Below, piece by piece: positions 13,642-22,114 of a stretch of 28,602 nt of DNA. This DNA comes from an uncultured Lachnobacterium sp. (GTDB taxonomy: Bacteria; Bacillota; Clostridia; Lachnospirales; Lachnospiraceae). The stretch's first letter is position 1. Every line of letters starts with the position of its first letter. The position numbers and the translations under genes are program-made. The stretch lies in NCBI GenBank assembly GCA_945971355.1, contig CAMFPD010000008.1, forward strand, positions 1 through 28,602, written 5' to 3'. The notes under the pieces were generated by a model, which searched no databases, was not told the DNA's origin, and was given only the letters and a program-made list of their open reading frames with translations.

Positions 13642-14125
13642 TCCAGACGAAATAGAATGCAGAATTGCCAGTTGCGGCAATTGGGGTGTGCAATTACTTC
13701 TATACAAAAATGCCAGAGTAGATATGGCTATGTTAGATGAGGCAGTCGGAGCTCTAAACTGGACAAGGGAACATAAAATAATGGACGGTAAGCTATTTTG
13801 CAGAATTTCCATCTACAACCCTCAAACAGGGGAATGGATTCATAAAGAAGATGTCGGTACAGAAAATTACACCGAAAAAGAGAAGTCACAGGCTTCGGAC
13901 AGTTTTAAACGCTGCGCAGTGAACTGGGGCATCGGCAGGGAACTTTACTCTGCCCCTGTCATGTTCATATCTGCCGACCATTTAAAAACACTTCGTAATG
14001 AAAACGGAAAGTGGAAGTGCAATGACATCTTTAAGGTTACAAACATTCAATATAATAATAATGCAATCTCATATGTACAGATAATAAATTGCAAAACAAA
14101 CGAATATATAGAGTTTTGGAATTAA
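13616..14125 (+). CDS. Rad52-family single-strand annealing protein
   Basis: 169 residues; AAAGGAGG 5 bases before ATG 13616. The region EDVGTENYTEKEKSQASDSF followed by KRCAVNWGIGRELYSAP (about 80-115) is the signature of Rad52/Rad22-like annealing proteins of phages and mobile elements. The preceding ALNWTREHK... and ISIYNPQTGEWIHKED fit the conserved core. It would anneal complementary single strands, aided by the element's SSB and perhaps the nuclease-like protein. It is the last gene before the lysS-side att site, facing lysS. The short length compared with eukaryotic Rad52 is normal for phage-type members. Confidence 0.85.
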   Translation: MNISFRHLNPDEIECRIASCGNWGVQLLLYKNARVDMAMLDEAVGALNWTREHKIMDGKLFCRISIYNPQTGEWIHKEDVGTENYTEKEKSQASDSFKRCAVNWGIGRELYSAPVMFISADHLKTLRNENGKWKCNDIFKVTNIQYNNNAISYVQIINCKTNEYIEFWN

Positions 14126-14129
14126 AATT

Positions 14130-14173
14130 AAAAAAGCGAAGAGACTCACAAACACAATTCTCTTCGCTTTTTT
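14130..14173. terminator. Bidirectional terminator between the Rad52-like gene and lysS
   Basis: AAAAAAGCGAAGAGA (14130-14144) pairs exactly with TCTCTTCGCTTTTTT (14159-14173). It ends both the element's rightward operon and lysS transcripts coming from the right. Being inside the element, it replaces whatever ended lysS before insertion. Confidence 0.85.
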
Positions 14174-14206
14174 ATTTACAGGATTCTTTTCTGCAACTCT
14201 GTCTAA

Positions 14207-14234
14207 GTTGGTGCAGTTGTGGTGTAGTGGTGTG
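14207..14234. repeat. Arm-type repeats beside att-right
   Basis: GTTGGTGCA at 14207-14215, a variant TGTGGTGTA at 14218-14226 (11 bp on) and a weaker GTGGTGTG at 14227-14234. They mirror the array at 1037-1068 inside the other end, so they are probable integrase arm sites. Confidence 0.6.
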
Positions 14235-14269
14235 TCACCAAACCTTGCAAACCCTTGAAAATACTGGAT

Positions 14270-15883
14270 TTATTTATCTAATGACTTCATTGTCGGGAAA
14301 AGCAACACATCCCTTATCGCTGCACTATCTGTCAACAACATACAAAGTCTGTCAAGTCCGTATCCGATTCCTCCTGTTGGTGGCATACCAAGCTCCAATG
14401 CATAGAGGAAATCTTCATCTGTGTGCTCTGCTTCATCATCGCCAGCCTCTGCATTTGCATCCTGCTGTGCAAAACGCTCTCTCTGATCGATTGGATCATT
14501 AAGCTCTGAGTATGCATTACACATCTCCCATGTATTACAGAAGAGCTCGAAACGCTCTACCTTTGTAGGGTCGCTTGGTTTCTTCTTTGTAAGTGGGCTG
14601 ATCTCGATTGGATGATCCATGATGAATGTAGGCTGAATAAGCTCTTTCTCACAGAACTCCTCGAAGAAGAGGTTAAGGATGTCACCCTTCTTATGGCGCT
14701 CCTCGAACTCCACATGATGCTCTTTTGCAAGTGCTTTTGCTTCTTCATCTGTTGCTACTGTATCGAAATCTACTCCAGAGTACTTCTTAACGGCCTCTGT
14801 CATTGTCATTCTTGCAAATGGCTTTCCGAGGTCAATCTCTGTTCCCTGGTATGTGATCTTAGTTGTGCCGCATACCTTCTCTGCGAGATAACGGAACATA
14901 GACTCTGTAAGTTCCATCATTCCCTCGTAGTCTGTGTATGCCTGGTATAACTCCATAAGTGTAAACTCTGGGTTGTGGCGTGTATCTACACCTTCGTTAC
15001 GGAATACTCGTCCAATCTCGTACACTCTCTCAAGTCCACCTACGATAAGTCTCTTCAGGTAAAGCTCAAGTGAAATACGAAGCTTTACATCCTCATCAAG
15101 TGAGTTGTAGTGTGTCTCGAATGGTCTGGCTGCTGCACCACCTGCATTGTGTACAAGCATTGGTGTCTCCACCTCCATAAAGTCACGCTCTGCGAGGAAG
15201 TTTCTGATTTCCTTCATCATGAGAGATCTCTTTACGAATACATCCCTGCTCTGCTCGTTCATGATAAGGTCTACATATCTCTGACGATATCTTGCATCTG
15301 TATCTGTAAGTCCATGGAATTTCTCTGGAAGAATCTGTAAGCTCTTTGAAAGCATTACAAGCTCCTCGGCATGAATAGAAATCTCACCAGTCTTTGTTCT
15401 GAAGGCATATCCCTTGATTCCAAAGATATCTCCAATATCAGATTTCTTGAAGCCTGCGTATGCATCCTCTCCGATTGAATCTCTAGCTACGTATACCTGA
15501 ATTTTTCCCTTGAGATCCTGGATATTGCAGAAAGATGCTTTTCCCATTACACGCTTGAAAAGCATACGTCCTGCGATACTTACCTTGATTGGGTCTGCAT
15601 CCATGATTGCTCTTCTCTCGTTGTAATCGTTGTTGATAGCTTCTTTTGCCGCATCCTCATCCATTCCGTCTGTATTAAGTACAGGTCTTCCTGCAAGAAG
15701 CTTTGCTTCATGTGCTTCGTAAAGGGATCTAACCTCATCTGAATGATGTGTCTGGTCATATTTTGTGATTACGAATGGATCTGCTCCTGCTTCCTGTAAA
15801 TTCTGTAATTTTTCACGACGTACCTTAAGCAACTGATTTACATCCTGCTGCTGTCCGCCCTTCTGGTTGTTCTGCTCAGCCAA
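14270..15883 (-). CDS. lysS: Lysyl-tRNA synthetase, class II
   Basis: Charges tRNA-Lys with lysine in the cytoplasm. 537 residues: an OB-fold anticodon-binding domain (VSIAGRMLFKRVMGKASF), then the class II catalytic core with motif 2 (FRNEGVDTRHNPEFTLMELY) and motif 3 (GIGYGLDRLCMLLTDS). It is longer than the usual 490-505 residues because of an insert near 60-95 (NTDGMDEDAAKEAINNDYNE) and an acidic stretch before motif 3 (EAGDDEAEHTDED). Start MAEQNN with GGAGG upstream. Last gene of the leftward birA-coaX-dusB-greA-lysS group. Its final codons lie inside the att site of the integrative element, which rebuilt them. Confidence 0.96.
   Translation of the reverse strand: MAEQNNQKGGQQQDVNQLLKVRREKLQNLQEAGADPFVITKYDQTHHSDEVRSLYEAHEAKLLAGRPVLNTDGMDEDAAKEAINNDYNERRAIMDADPIKVSIAGRMLFKRVMGKASFCNIQDLKGKIQVYVARDSIGEDAYAGFKKSDIGDIFGIKGYAFRTKTGEISIHAEELVMLSKSLQILPEKFHGLTDTDARYRQRYVDLIMNEQSRDVFVKRSLMMKEIRNFLAERDFMEVETPMLVHNAGGAAARPFETHYNSLDEDVKLRISLELYLKRLIVGGLERVYEIGRVFRNEGVDTRHNPEFTLMELYQAYTDYEGMMELTESMFRYLAEKVCGTTKITYQGTEIDLGKPFARMTMTEAVKKYSGVDFDTVATDEEAKALAKEHHVEFEERHKKGDILNLFFEEFCEKELIQPTFIMDHPIEISPLTKKKPSDPTKVERFELFCNTWEMCNAYSELNDPIDQRERFAQQDANAEAGDDEAEHTDEDFLYALELGMPPTGGIGYGLDRLCMLLTDSAAIRDVLLFPTMKSLDK
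14271..14298. repeat. Attachment site copy, att-right (within lysS)
   Basis: 28 bases covering the last codons of lysS, matching 905-932 at 25 positions. It contains the identical blocks TGACTTCAT and GTCGGGA, one of which is probably the strand-exchange region. lysS keeps its reading frame and its terminal PTMKSLDK. Confidence 0.85.
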
Positions 15884-15910
15884 TTTTCTTCCTCCTAAAA
15901 ATTCTTGATT

Positions 15911-16390
15911 CTAGTTTGATTTTGAGATTTCAAGAATCTTGTATGTTAATTCTCCAACCTGTGTCTCGATTGTTACGCTCTCTCCTACTGTCTTTCCAAT
16001 AAGTGCGCGTCCTACTGGTGACTCATTTGAGATCTTTCCCTTTAAGCTGTTTGCCTCTGTTGAGCCAACGATTTTGTACTCAAGCTCCTCATCATATTCG
16101 CAGTCGAGGATTTTTACCTTACATCCAATACTTACTCTGTCTGAGTCTGCTTCCTCCTCGAGTACTACCTCTGAGTTTTTAAGGATCTTCTCGATTTCTT
16201 CGATTCTTGCCTCGATATCACGCTGCTCATCCTTTGCTGCATCGTACTCTGCATTCTCTGAAAGGTCTCCCTGCTCACGTGCTTCCTTGATTTTCTGTGA
16301 TACTTCTTTACGTTTTACTACCTTTAAATCCTCTAACTCGTCCTCAAGCTTCTTAAGACCTTCGTATGTCAGTATGTTTTTCTTTTCCAT
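15911..16390 (-). CDS. greA: Transcription elongation factor GreA
   Basis: 159 residues. An N-terminal coiled coil ends in the acidic tip segment EQGDLSENAEYDAAKDEQ, whose acidic residues enter the RNA polymerase channel and help cut backtracked RNA. The C-terminal domain has RVSIGCKVKI, ISNESPVGRALIGKTVGE and YKILEI. Normal length, complete. It lies 27 bases before lysS on the same strand, as in many Firmicutes, and is probably co-transcribed. Confidence 0.96.
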   Translation of the reverse strand: MEKKNILTYEGLKKLEDELEDLKVVKRKEVSQKIKEAREQGDLSENAEYDAAKDEQRDIEARIEEIEKILKNSEVVLEEEADSDRVSIGCKVKILDCEYDEELEYKIVGSTEANSLKGKISNESPVGRALIGKTVGESVTIETQVGELTYKILEISKSN

Positions 16391-16440
16391 TTCGCTGCCC
16401 TTCTCTTTATATATATTTTTATTTTTTTGTCTAATTCAAC

Positions 16441-17427
16441 TCACGTATTATAGCTAATCGCACTGTCTATGTCAAGTAGCAGTGCCTCCAGCGCTTCGTA
16501 AGTCTCCACTGTGTTTATGGCATCTCTCATTTTTGATGAATTTGGATAGCCTGTTGTGTACCAGGCTGCATGCTTTCTTATTTCGCGAATACCGATGTAT
16601 TCCCCCTTGAATTCCAGCATCATCCTTGCCTGTCTGAGTATCATTTCCCTTACTTCATCAAAGCTTGGTCTTGGTTTTATCTCCCCTGTTTTAAAATATT
16701 CAAGTATCTGGCTAAATATCCATGGATTTCCCTGAGCACCTCTGGCTATCATAAATCCATCGCAGCCTGTCTGCTCCTTCATGGCTATTACATCCTCTGC
16801 TGTAAGCAAATCTCCATTTCCTATTACTGGTATGTCAACAGCCTCTTTTACCTGTCGTATTATATCCCAGTCGGCTTTTCCTGAATAGTACTGCTCTCTG
16901 GTTCTTCCATGTACTGCCACTGCACTTGCTCCACTTTCCTGTGCAACTCTCGCCATCTCTACAGCATTTACGTGGTCATCATCAAAACCTTTTCTGATTT
17001 TTACGGTTACAGGTTTCTTTATGGCTTTTACCGTTTCTTCAATTATCTGACCTGCAAGCACCGGATTCTTCATAAGTGCAGAACCCTCACCGTTGTTCAC
17101 AATCTTTGGCACTGGACACCCCATATTGATATCAAGTATATCAAATGGCCGGTCCTCTATCTGATGCGCTATTTGTGCTACTATCTTGGGGTCTGATCCA
17201 AACAACTGCAAAGATACAGGTCTTTCCCTCTCATCGATTGCAAGAAGCGTTTCTGTATTCCTGTTTTTATACAGTATGGCTTTTGCACTGATCATCTCCA
17301 TACACAGAAGTCCTGCACCTTGCTCCTTACATAATATGCGAAATGGCAGGTCTGTTACTCCTGCCATAGGTCCTAATATTAAATTGTTGGGCAGCTCCAC
17401 GCCACCTATGTTCAATTTATTTATCAT
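16441..17427 (-). CDS. dusB: tRNA-dihydrouridine synthase, DusB type
   Basis: Reduces specific uridines in tRNA to dihydrouridine using FMN and NADPH. 328 residues with a TIM barrel: GPMAGVTDLPFRILCKEQGA at the start (FMN-binding), the catalytic Cys in DINMGCPVPKIVNNGEGSAL, VKIRKGFDD, AVHGRTREQYYSGKADW, VIGNGD and MIARGAQGNPWIF, followed by a helical tRNA-binding C-terminus. All motifs are present. Located between coaX and greA in the same direction. Confidence 0.94.
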   Translation of the reverse strand: MINKLNIGGVELPNNLILGPMAGVTDLPFRILCKEQGAGLLCMEMISAKAILYKNRNTETLLAIDERERPVSLQLFGSDPKIVAQIAHQIEDRPFDILDINMGCPVPKIVNNGEGSALMKNPVLAGQIIEETVKAIKKPVTVKIRKGFDDDHVNAVEMARVAQESGASAVAVHGRTREQYYSGKADWDIIRQVKEAVDIPVIGNGDLLTAEDVIAMKEQTGCDGFMIARGAQGNPWIFSQILEYFKTGEIKPRPSFDEVREMILRQARMMLEFKGEYIGIREIRKHAAWYTTGYPNSSKMRDAINTVETYEALEALLLDIDSAISYNT

Positions 17428-17502
17428 TTCGCTTCCTTATTATTTGATTCTATATCTTTTTGTTTTTATGTATACATTATTTCACATAAAAATAAAAAGC
17501 AC

Positions 17503-18279
17503 TTACTTCCTTCTATTTTGTTTCTTATATATAATATTTATTCCTTTAAGTGTGAGATTAGGATCATATACATCTACGGCAGATGTTTCGTTTGCTATTA
17601 TTCTGCCAAGTCCACCTGTCACAACTACCTTTGCATCCGGTACATTGTTCTCTTCCTTAACTTTTCGAATTATGTACTCAGTCTGCCCTATCTGTCCATA
17701 TACAAGTCCTGACTGCATACTTGTGATTGTGTCTTTTCCTAGTACATACTCCGGCTTCTTAATCTCGATTTCAGGAAGCTTCGCTGCGTCCTCCCACAAT
17801 GCCTTTGCAGATATTCTGATTCCCGGTGCTGTAACGCCGCCTAGGAAAGCACCTTCACTGTCCACAAGGTCATATGTGGTTGCTGTTCCAAAATCTATTA
17901 CCAATACAGGACCACCATAGAGCTCATATGCTGCCACTGCATCTACAATTCGGTCTGCCCCTATCTGCTGTGGGTTTGGTGTTGCCACACGAATTCCGGT
18001 CTTTATTCCTGCCTCTACAACAATTGGTGTGATTCCCAAATACTTGATTATTGCATTCTGGAGGGAATGCATTACATTTGGAACAACCGATGCAATTATT
18101 GCATCCCTTATTTCCTTCTCATTTACCTGATTTTTTTCCAGAAGTGTTCCAAGCATCATTCCATACTCATCAGATGTTCTTGGCATCTTTGTAGTTATTC
18201 TGAAGCTCGCTACAATTTCCTCACCCCTAAACACTCCACAGGTTATATTTGTATTCCCCACATCTACAGCCAGTATCAT
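17503..18279 (-). CDS. coaX: Type III pantothenate kinase
   Basis: First step of coenzyme A synthesis: phosphorylates pantothenate with ATP. 258 residues of the ASKHA fold with the phosphate motif DVGNTN at the N-terminus, the type III motifs GADRIVDAVAAYELY and DFGTATTYDLVD, GGVTAPGIRIS, and the adenosine-binding VVVTGGLG. The usual Bacillus-type length. Three bases downstream of the small unknown gene and close behind birA: two cofactor genes placed together. Confidence 0.96.
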   Translation of the reverse strand: MILAVDVGNTNITCGVFRGEEIVASFRITTKMPRTSDEYGMMLGTLLEKNQVNEKEIRDAIIASVVPNVMHSLQNAIIKYLGITPIVVEAGIKTGIRVATPNPQQIGADRIVDAVAAYELYGGPVLVIDFGTATTYDLVDSEGAFLGGVTAPGIRISAKALWEDAAKLPEIEIKKPEYVLGKDTITSMQSGLVYGQIGQTEYIIRKVKEENNVPDAKVVVTGGLGRIIANETSAVDVYDPNLTLKGINIIYKKQNRRK

Positions 18280-18282
18280 TTC

Positions 18283-18645
18283 CTAGTCCTCCTCAAAGCC
18301 TTCGCCTAAAAACATAATTCTGTAATATGTCTCTAAAGACTCTAACAGTTCTCTTCTCTCGTTCTGATATTGCTTTATCTTCAGCACACTTCCTATTTCA
18401 TCATACATGAAATCATTCTCATTACATGATGTCCTGAAATCAAGATTTCCATCTTCATCAAAAAACAGCTCCAGGATTCCACCTACATCTTCTGTGTAAA
18501 GAACGCACATGATTTTAAGCTCATCCTTTATACTGTCTGGCATTTTTTGAAAATGCTCATTGAGATAGTATTTCTTCTGATATCCATTGGATACACAGAG
18601 AATTTCCTCGTTATTTCCTGTTGCATTTTTTGTTTCATTAGACAT
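18283..18645 (-). CDS. Conserved small protein between birA and coaX (DUF6145-like)
   Basis: 120 residues: NEEILCVSNGYQKKYYLNEH, FQKMPDSIKDELKIMCVLYT, EDVGGILELFFDEDGNLDF and a C-terminal helix ending LETYYRIMFLGEGFEED. I associate this layout with DUF6145 of Lachnospiraceae, found in the same birA-coaX setting, but no function is known to me. Acidic, soluble, no signal peptide. Its start overlaps the birA stop by 8 bases and its stop nearly touches coaX, so it is part of a tight operon and may relate to biotin or CoA metabolism. Confidence 0.65.
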   Translation of the reverse strand: MSNETKNATGNNEEILCVSNGYQKKYYLNEHFQKMPDSIKDELKIMCVLYTEDVGGILELFFDEDGNLDFRTSCNENDFMYDEIGSVLKIKQYQNERRELLESLETYYRIMFLGEGFEED

Positions 18646-19618
18646 ATCCGTATATTCCTCTCACTGATACCTCTCCACTTGAGACTAGTTTTCTTGATTC
18701 CCAGGTATCTACTATCAGTTCTCCCTTTGCTGTTATTCCCATGGCTTTGCCTTCAAATTCATCCTTTGGGTCAAGAACTCTTACTTGCTTATTCATATTC
18801 ACCAGTATCTTGTTATACTCACCTGTAAGTGCAGTTAAATCCTCTGTCTCCAGATATATTTCGTAGTATTCCTCAAAATATTCCAGTACTTTCTCTATTA
18901 TCTCTGCTCGCCGGAATTTTTTGCCCTGGCTCTCCTGCAGCAAGCTGCTCGCCATATGTGCTATTTCATCTGAGAAAACCTCATTGTGCACATTGATGCC
19001 GATTCCAATTACTATATGGTTTATGTAATCAAACTGAGCGCTCATCTCTGTCAGTATTCCACATATTTTTTTACCGTTGATTACTATGTCATTCGGCCAT
19101 TTTATCTGTGCTTCCAACCCTGTCACATCTTTTATTGCCTTTGCCACAGCAAGCGCTGCAACTAAAGTCAACATTGATGCGTTGTTTGGATTAATCTCTG
19201 GTTTTAGCATCAGAGTCATAAAAATTCCGGTTCCAGATGGCGATTCCCAGCTTCTTCCTCGTCTGCCTCGTCCTGAAACTTGCTGATCCGCCACCACAAG
19301 TGTTCCGTTTGGATAGCCCTGTTCCGCAAGTTCCTTTGCCTTTATATTGGTAGAGTCTATTTCATCGAAGTATGCTATCTCCTGTCCTGCCCATTTTGTT
19401 TTCCTACAGCTTTGCAGTTCTTCCTCGGTCATAACATCTGGCGCCTCTGTTATGTGGTAGCCCTTGTTCTGCACAGAATCTATCACATACCCTTGCTCCT
19501 TCAGCTGGTTTATAACCTTCCAGATAGCAGTTCTGCTCACTCCAAATTTGTTGCATAGCTCCTGACCTGACACATATCCCTCTGTTTCACGGAGCATCTT
19601 TAATATCTCTGTTTTCAT
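18638..19618 (-). CDS. birA: Bifunctional biotin ligase / biotin repressor
   Basis: Attaches biotin to carboxylase carrier proteins and, as biotinyl-AMP complex, represses biotin genes. 326 residues: an N-terminal helix-turn-helix (VSGQELCNKFGVSRTAIWKV) and wing (QNKGYHI); the catalytic domain with the biotin-binding loop VSGRGRRGRSW, SGTGIFMTLMLKP, IKWPNDIVINGKKICGILTE; and the small C-terminal SH3-like domain. The repressor domain is present, so both roles are expected. First gene of the leftward operon that runs to lysS. Confidence 0.95.
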   Translation of the reverse strand: MKTEILKMLRETEGYVSGQELCNKFGVSRTAIWKVINQLKEQGYVIDSVQNKGYHITEAPDVMTEEELQSCRKTKWAGQEIAYFDEIDSTNIKAKELAEQGYPNGTLVVADQQVSGRGRRGRSWESPSGTGIFMTLMLKPEINPNNASMLTLVAALAVAKAIKDVTGLEAQIKWPNDIVINGKKICGILTEMSAQFDYINHIVIGIGINVHNEVFSDEIAHMASSLLQESQGKKFRRAEIIEKVLEYFEEYYEIYLETEDLTALTGEYNKILVNMNKQVRVLDPKDEFEGKAMGITAKGELIVDTWESRKLVSSGEVSVRGIYGYV

Positions 19619-19664
19619 GTATATCTATACTTCCGAATTTAATTAATTTTGCTTTATCTCTTCC

Positions 19665-20654
19665 TTAGTCAGCAAGTGTAGCTCTCATAATCGCCTTGAT
19701 TGAATGCATTCTGTTCTCTGCTTCATCAAATACAACTGATCGTGGACCTTCGAACACTTCGTCTGTTACCTCAAGCTCTGATAATCCAAATTTCTCATAC
19801 ACCTGTTTTCCAATTGTTGTCTTCAAATCATGGAATGCTGGTAAGCAGTGCATAAAAATAGCACTGTCCTTTGCATTTTCAAATGCTTTGGCATTTACCT
19901 GATATGGCTTCAAGTCATTAATTCTCTCTGCCCATACTTCCTCTGGCTCTCCCATTGATACCCATACATCAGTATAGATTACATCAGCATCCTTGGTTGC
20001 CTCTGCCACATCCTCTGTAAGTGTTATGCTTGCTCCTGTTTTAGCTGCAACCTCCTCACAGTATTTTACAAGTTTATCCTCAGGGAAATATTTCTTATTT
20101 GTACATGCCACAAAATCCATTCCAAGCTTTGCACATGTTACCATAAGTGAATTTCCCATATTGTAACGAGCATCTCCCATGTATACAAACTTAACACCCT
20201 TAAGTTTTCCCAAATGCTCCTTGATTGTGAGCATATCTGCAATCATCTGTGTAGGATGAAATTCATTTGTAAGTCCGTTCCATACTGGTACACCTGCGTA
20301 CTCGGCAAGCTCTTCTACGATTTCCTGTTCAAATCCACGATATTCTATTCCGTCAAACATTCTTCCAAGAACTCTCGCTGTATCTGGAATGCTCTCCTTC
20401 TTTCCAATCTGTGACCCACTTGGATCCAGATATGTCACATGCATTCCCAAATCATGCGCTGCCACTTCGAAAGAGCATCTTGTTCGGGTACTTGTCTTTT
20501 CAAATATAAGTGCGATATTTTTTCCAACTAAATCATCATGTCTGATTCCTTTTTTCTTCTTTTCCTTTAGCTCTGCTGACAGTTCAATCAGATATGTAAT
20601 TTCCTCTGGTGTGTAATCCATTAATTTTAAAAAGTTTCTTCCCTTTAAGTTCAT
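19665..20654 (-). CDS. argF: Ornithine carbamoyltransferase
   Basis: Makes citrulline from ornithine and carbamoyl phosphate (arginine synthesis, or catabolism in the reverse direction). 329 residues with the carbamoyl-phosphate motif STRTRCSFE, the HPTQMIADMLTI segment, DVWVSMGE (ornithine loop) and the catalytic HCLPAFHD. Complete, normal length. It stands alone, with its own promoter, without other arg genes beside it; no arcA/arcC is visible, so anabolic use is the likelier reading. Confidence 0.95.
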   Translation of the reverse strand: MNLKGRNFLKLMDYTPEEITYLIELSAELKEKKKKGIRHDDLVGKNIALIFEKTSTRTRCSFEVAAHDLGMHVTYLDPSGSQIGKKESIPDTARVLGRMFDGIEYRGFEQEIVEELAEYAGVPVWNGLTNEFHPTQMIADMLTIKEHLGKLKGVKFVYMGDARYNMGNSLMVTCAKLGMDFVACTNKKYFPEDKLVKYCEEVAAKTGASITLTEDVAEATKDADVIYTDVWVSMGEPEEVWAERINDLKPYQVNAKAFENAKDSAIFMHCLPAFHDLKTTIGKQVYEKFGLSELEVTDEVFEGPRSVVFDEAENRMHSIKAIMRATLAD

Positions 20655-20683
20655 TGCCCTTTCCTCCCTTTTAAGTTTAAGTA

Positions 20684-20712
20684 ATTTTACCCCTTTTGCC
20701 TATGATACGCAA
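20684..20712 (-). promoter_or_regulatory. argF promoter
   Basis: Minus strand: -35 TTGCGT (20712-20707), 17-base spacer, -10 TAAAAT (20689-20684), about 30 bases before the argF ATG with GGGAGG between. Confidence 0.65.
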
Positions 20713-20740
20713 GTTTTTATTAATAGTTCGCCATACGGAA

Positions 20741-20768
20741 AAAGGCTCCGCCTTTTGGCGAAGCCTTT
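20741..20768 (-). terminator. Terminator of the wall hydrolase gene
   Basis: AAAGGCTTCGCC pairs with GGCGGAGCCTTT around AAAA (minus strand, one mismatch) and is followed by TT. It separates this gene from argF downstream. Confidence 0.85.
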
Positions 20769-21951
20769 AATAAAATACCATTGCTCCAATTACAGTTCCT
20801 GCGTGTCCAGAAGATGCTCCTCGGCATCCAAGACATCCGCCTGTATTATCAACTCCGTTTATAGCATCTGTTGCTGCCTGATAAGCTGTTCCACTTATGC
20901 TTCCAGATGCCAGCACTCTTGCCAGCTTGCCTGAACTTGCTGGACCAAACTGTCCTCTCTGGTAAATTACTTCTGAGATAGAGTTTGGATATGCTCCACT
21001 CTTTACTCTATTGATTACTACTGCACCTACACCAAGCTGTGACTCGTAGATATCTCCACCTGCCTCGCACTGAATAATTGCTGCAAGAAGTGTTACATCA
21101 TCTACTGCTGCCACAAGGCTCTCGCCCTGTGTTGTCTCTGTCCCTGCTGATACAGTCTGGTTTTTTGCTGCTTCCTCGGCAGCTGCTGCAGCCTGAGCTG
21201 CTTCAATAGCAGCCTGCTCTTCTGCAATTGTAATTCCTACACCAGTTCCAAGCTTAACTGTCACATAATCAGCACTTACATATGCTGTCTGGGATCCGCT
21301 CTTTACTGCTACCCAGCCTTCTGATACCTCTGCTTCTTTATCTACAACTAATGTATTTCCTACTGATACAGTGTCAAGAATTTTGCTGTCCACGCTCTGC
21401 TCTGAACGTATTCGAAGGTTATTTGTGTTTACCTCTGCCACAGTATCACAAACGTTTTGCGCATATGCATACGCATCTGAGCCTGTTATGCAATACTCAT
21501 TCTTAACATATCCTGTTAAGTTTCCTGATGTAATCTGGGTCCACTCCTCGCCTGCTTCTACGATTGTGGCTACATCTCCCTTATATAACTTTCCTGCTAT
21601 CGCTGACTCTGCAGATGCCTCTGTTCTTACATTTAAAAAGTCATCTACATCTGCCATGAGGTTTGCCTGCCATGCCTGCTCCTCTGCCGAAAGTTCCTCT
21701 TCCATTGCCTCTTCCTGTGTTGCTGACACTACTACTACGTCATCCTTTACCACAGATACTGCAATCTTGTACTCATCTACCGCATCCTGCTGATAATCAA
21801 CAAGTGCTGCTGTAACACCGGCTATTCCATCATACTCTAAACTAGTGTTTGCTATTACAGCCTTTTCGCTGTTAGTAACCGCTGTGATTGATACTACAGT
21901 TGCGAGTCCAAGAACCGCCACACTCTCAATCACTTTTTTGTTTAGCATCAT
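20767..21951 (-). CDS. Exported SH3-domain cell wall hydrolase, SleB/CwlJ-like
   Basis: 394 residues from ATG 21951 (GGAGG 7 bases upstream); the longer frame to 22038 runs through leader DNA. An N-terminal export signal (VIESVAVLGLATVVSITAV) is followed by two SH3-type wall-binding domains (DFLNVRTEASAES... GYVKNEYCI and NNLRIRSEQSVDS... AYVSADYV), an Ala/Glu/Gln-rich linker, and a C-terminal Hydrolase_2 domain (AAIIQCEAGGD with the catalytic Glu, VGAVVINRVKSGAYP, SEVIYQRGQF). This domain cuts peptidoglycan glycan strands in SleB. The SH3 pairing suggests wall turnover and not spore germination. A hairpin operator lies 15 bp upstream. Confidence 0.88.
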   Translation of the reverse strand: MMLNKKVIESVAVLGLATVVSITAVTNSEKAVIANTSLEYDGIAGVTAALVDYQQDAVDEYKIAVSVVKDDVVVVSATQEEAMEEELSAEEQAWQANLMADVDDFLNVRTEASAESAIAGKLYKGDVATIVEAGEEWTQITSGNLTGYVKNEYCITGSDAYAYAQNVCDTVAEVNTNNLRIRSEQSVDSKILDTVSVGNTLVVDKEAEVSEGWVAVKSGSQTAYVSADYVTVKLGTGVGITIAEEQAAIEAAQAAAAAEEAAKNQTVSAGTETTQGESLVAAVDDVTLLAAIIQCEAGGDIYESQLGVGAVVINRVKSGAYPNSISEVIYQRGQFGPASSGKLARVLASGSISGTAYQAATDAINGVDNTGGCLGCRGASSGHAGTVIGAMVFY

Positions 21952-21966
21952 TTTTAGTCCTCCATG

Positions 21967-21994
21967 GTGTAATAATATGCTACTATTATTACAC
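21967..21994. promoter_or_regulatory. 10-bp inverted repeat upstream of the wall hydrolase
   Basis: GTGTAATAAT (21967-21976) and ATTATTACAC (21985-21994) are perfect reverse complements with 8 bases between, just before the ribosome site. An operator or a leader hairpin; no T-run, so not a terminator. Confidence 0.55.
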
Positions 21995-22114
21995 TTATGT
22001 TTCGTTTTTAAACATTTTATTTCAAATGTTACAAACATGTTACATTTGGCATACTACCAAATTAATTTGAATTTGTCAAATTTTGGTTTTAAAAATGATA
22101 CTTTAGTCACTGTT

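Larger units (their letters stand above)
905..14298. mobile_element. Integrative element in the lysS 3' end (about 13.4 kb), no relaxase seen
   Basis: Bounded by the two lysS-tail repeats and carrying integrase and excisionase genes at one end. Contents in order: int, xis, two unknown genes, a small RNA, a second tyrosine recombinase, a type I toxin-antitoxin locus, an operon of DUF5688-like, ssb, an acidic peptide and RadC/JAB, an acidic 107-residue protein, a long palindrome, a probable nuclease, a RepL-like protein, a second small RNA, a secreted protein, and an unknown gene with a Rad52-like gene. I found no relaxase, coupling ATPase, type IV secretion, capsid, portal or terminase gene, so it is neither a full conjugative element nor a prophage. 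Best description: a non-self-transmissible integrative (possibly mobilizable) element. It left lysS full length by supplying a matching tail. Confidence 0.85.

Noticed and set aside
905..14298. Prophage interpretation of the element
   Set aside because: SSB, Rad52-like and integrase occur in phages, but no capsid, portal, terminase, tail or lysis gene is present.
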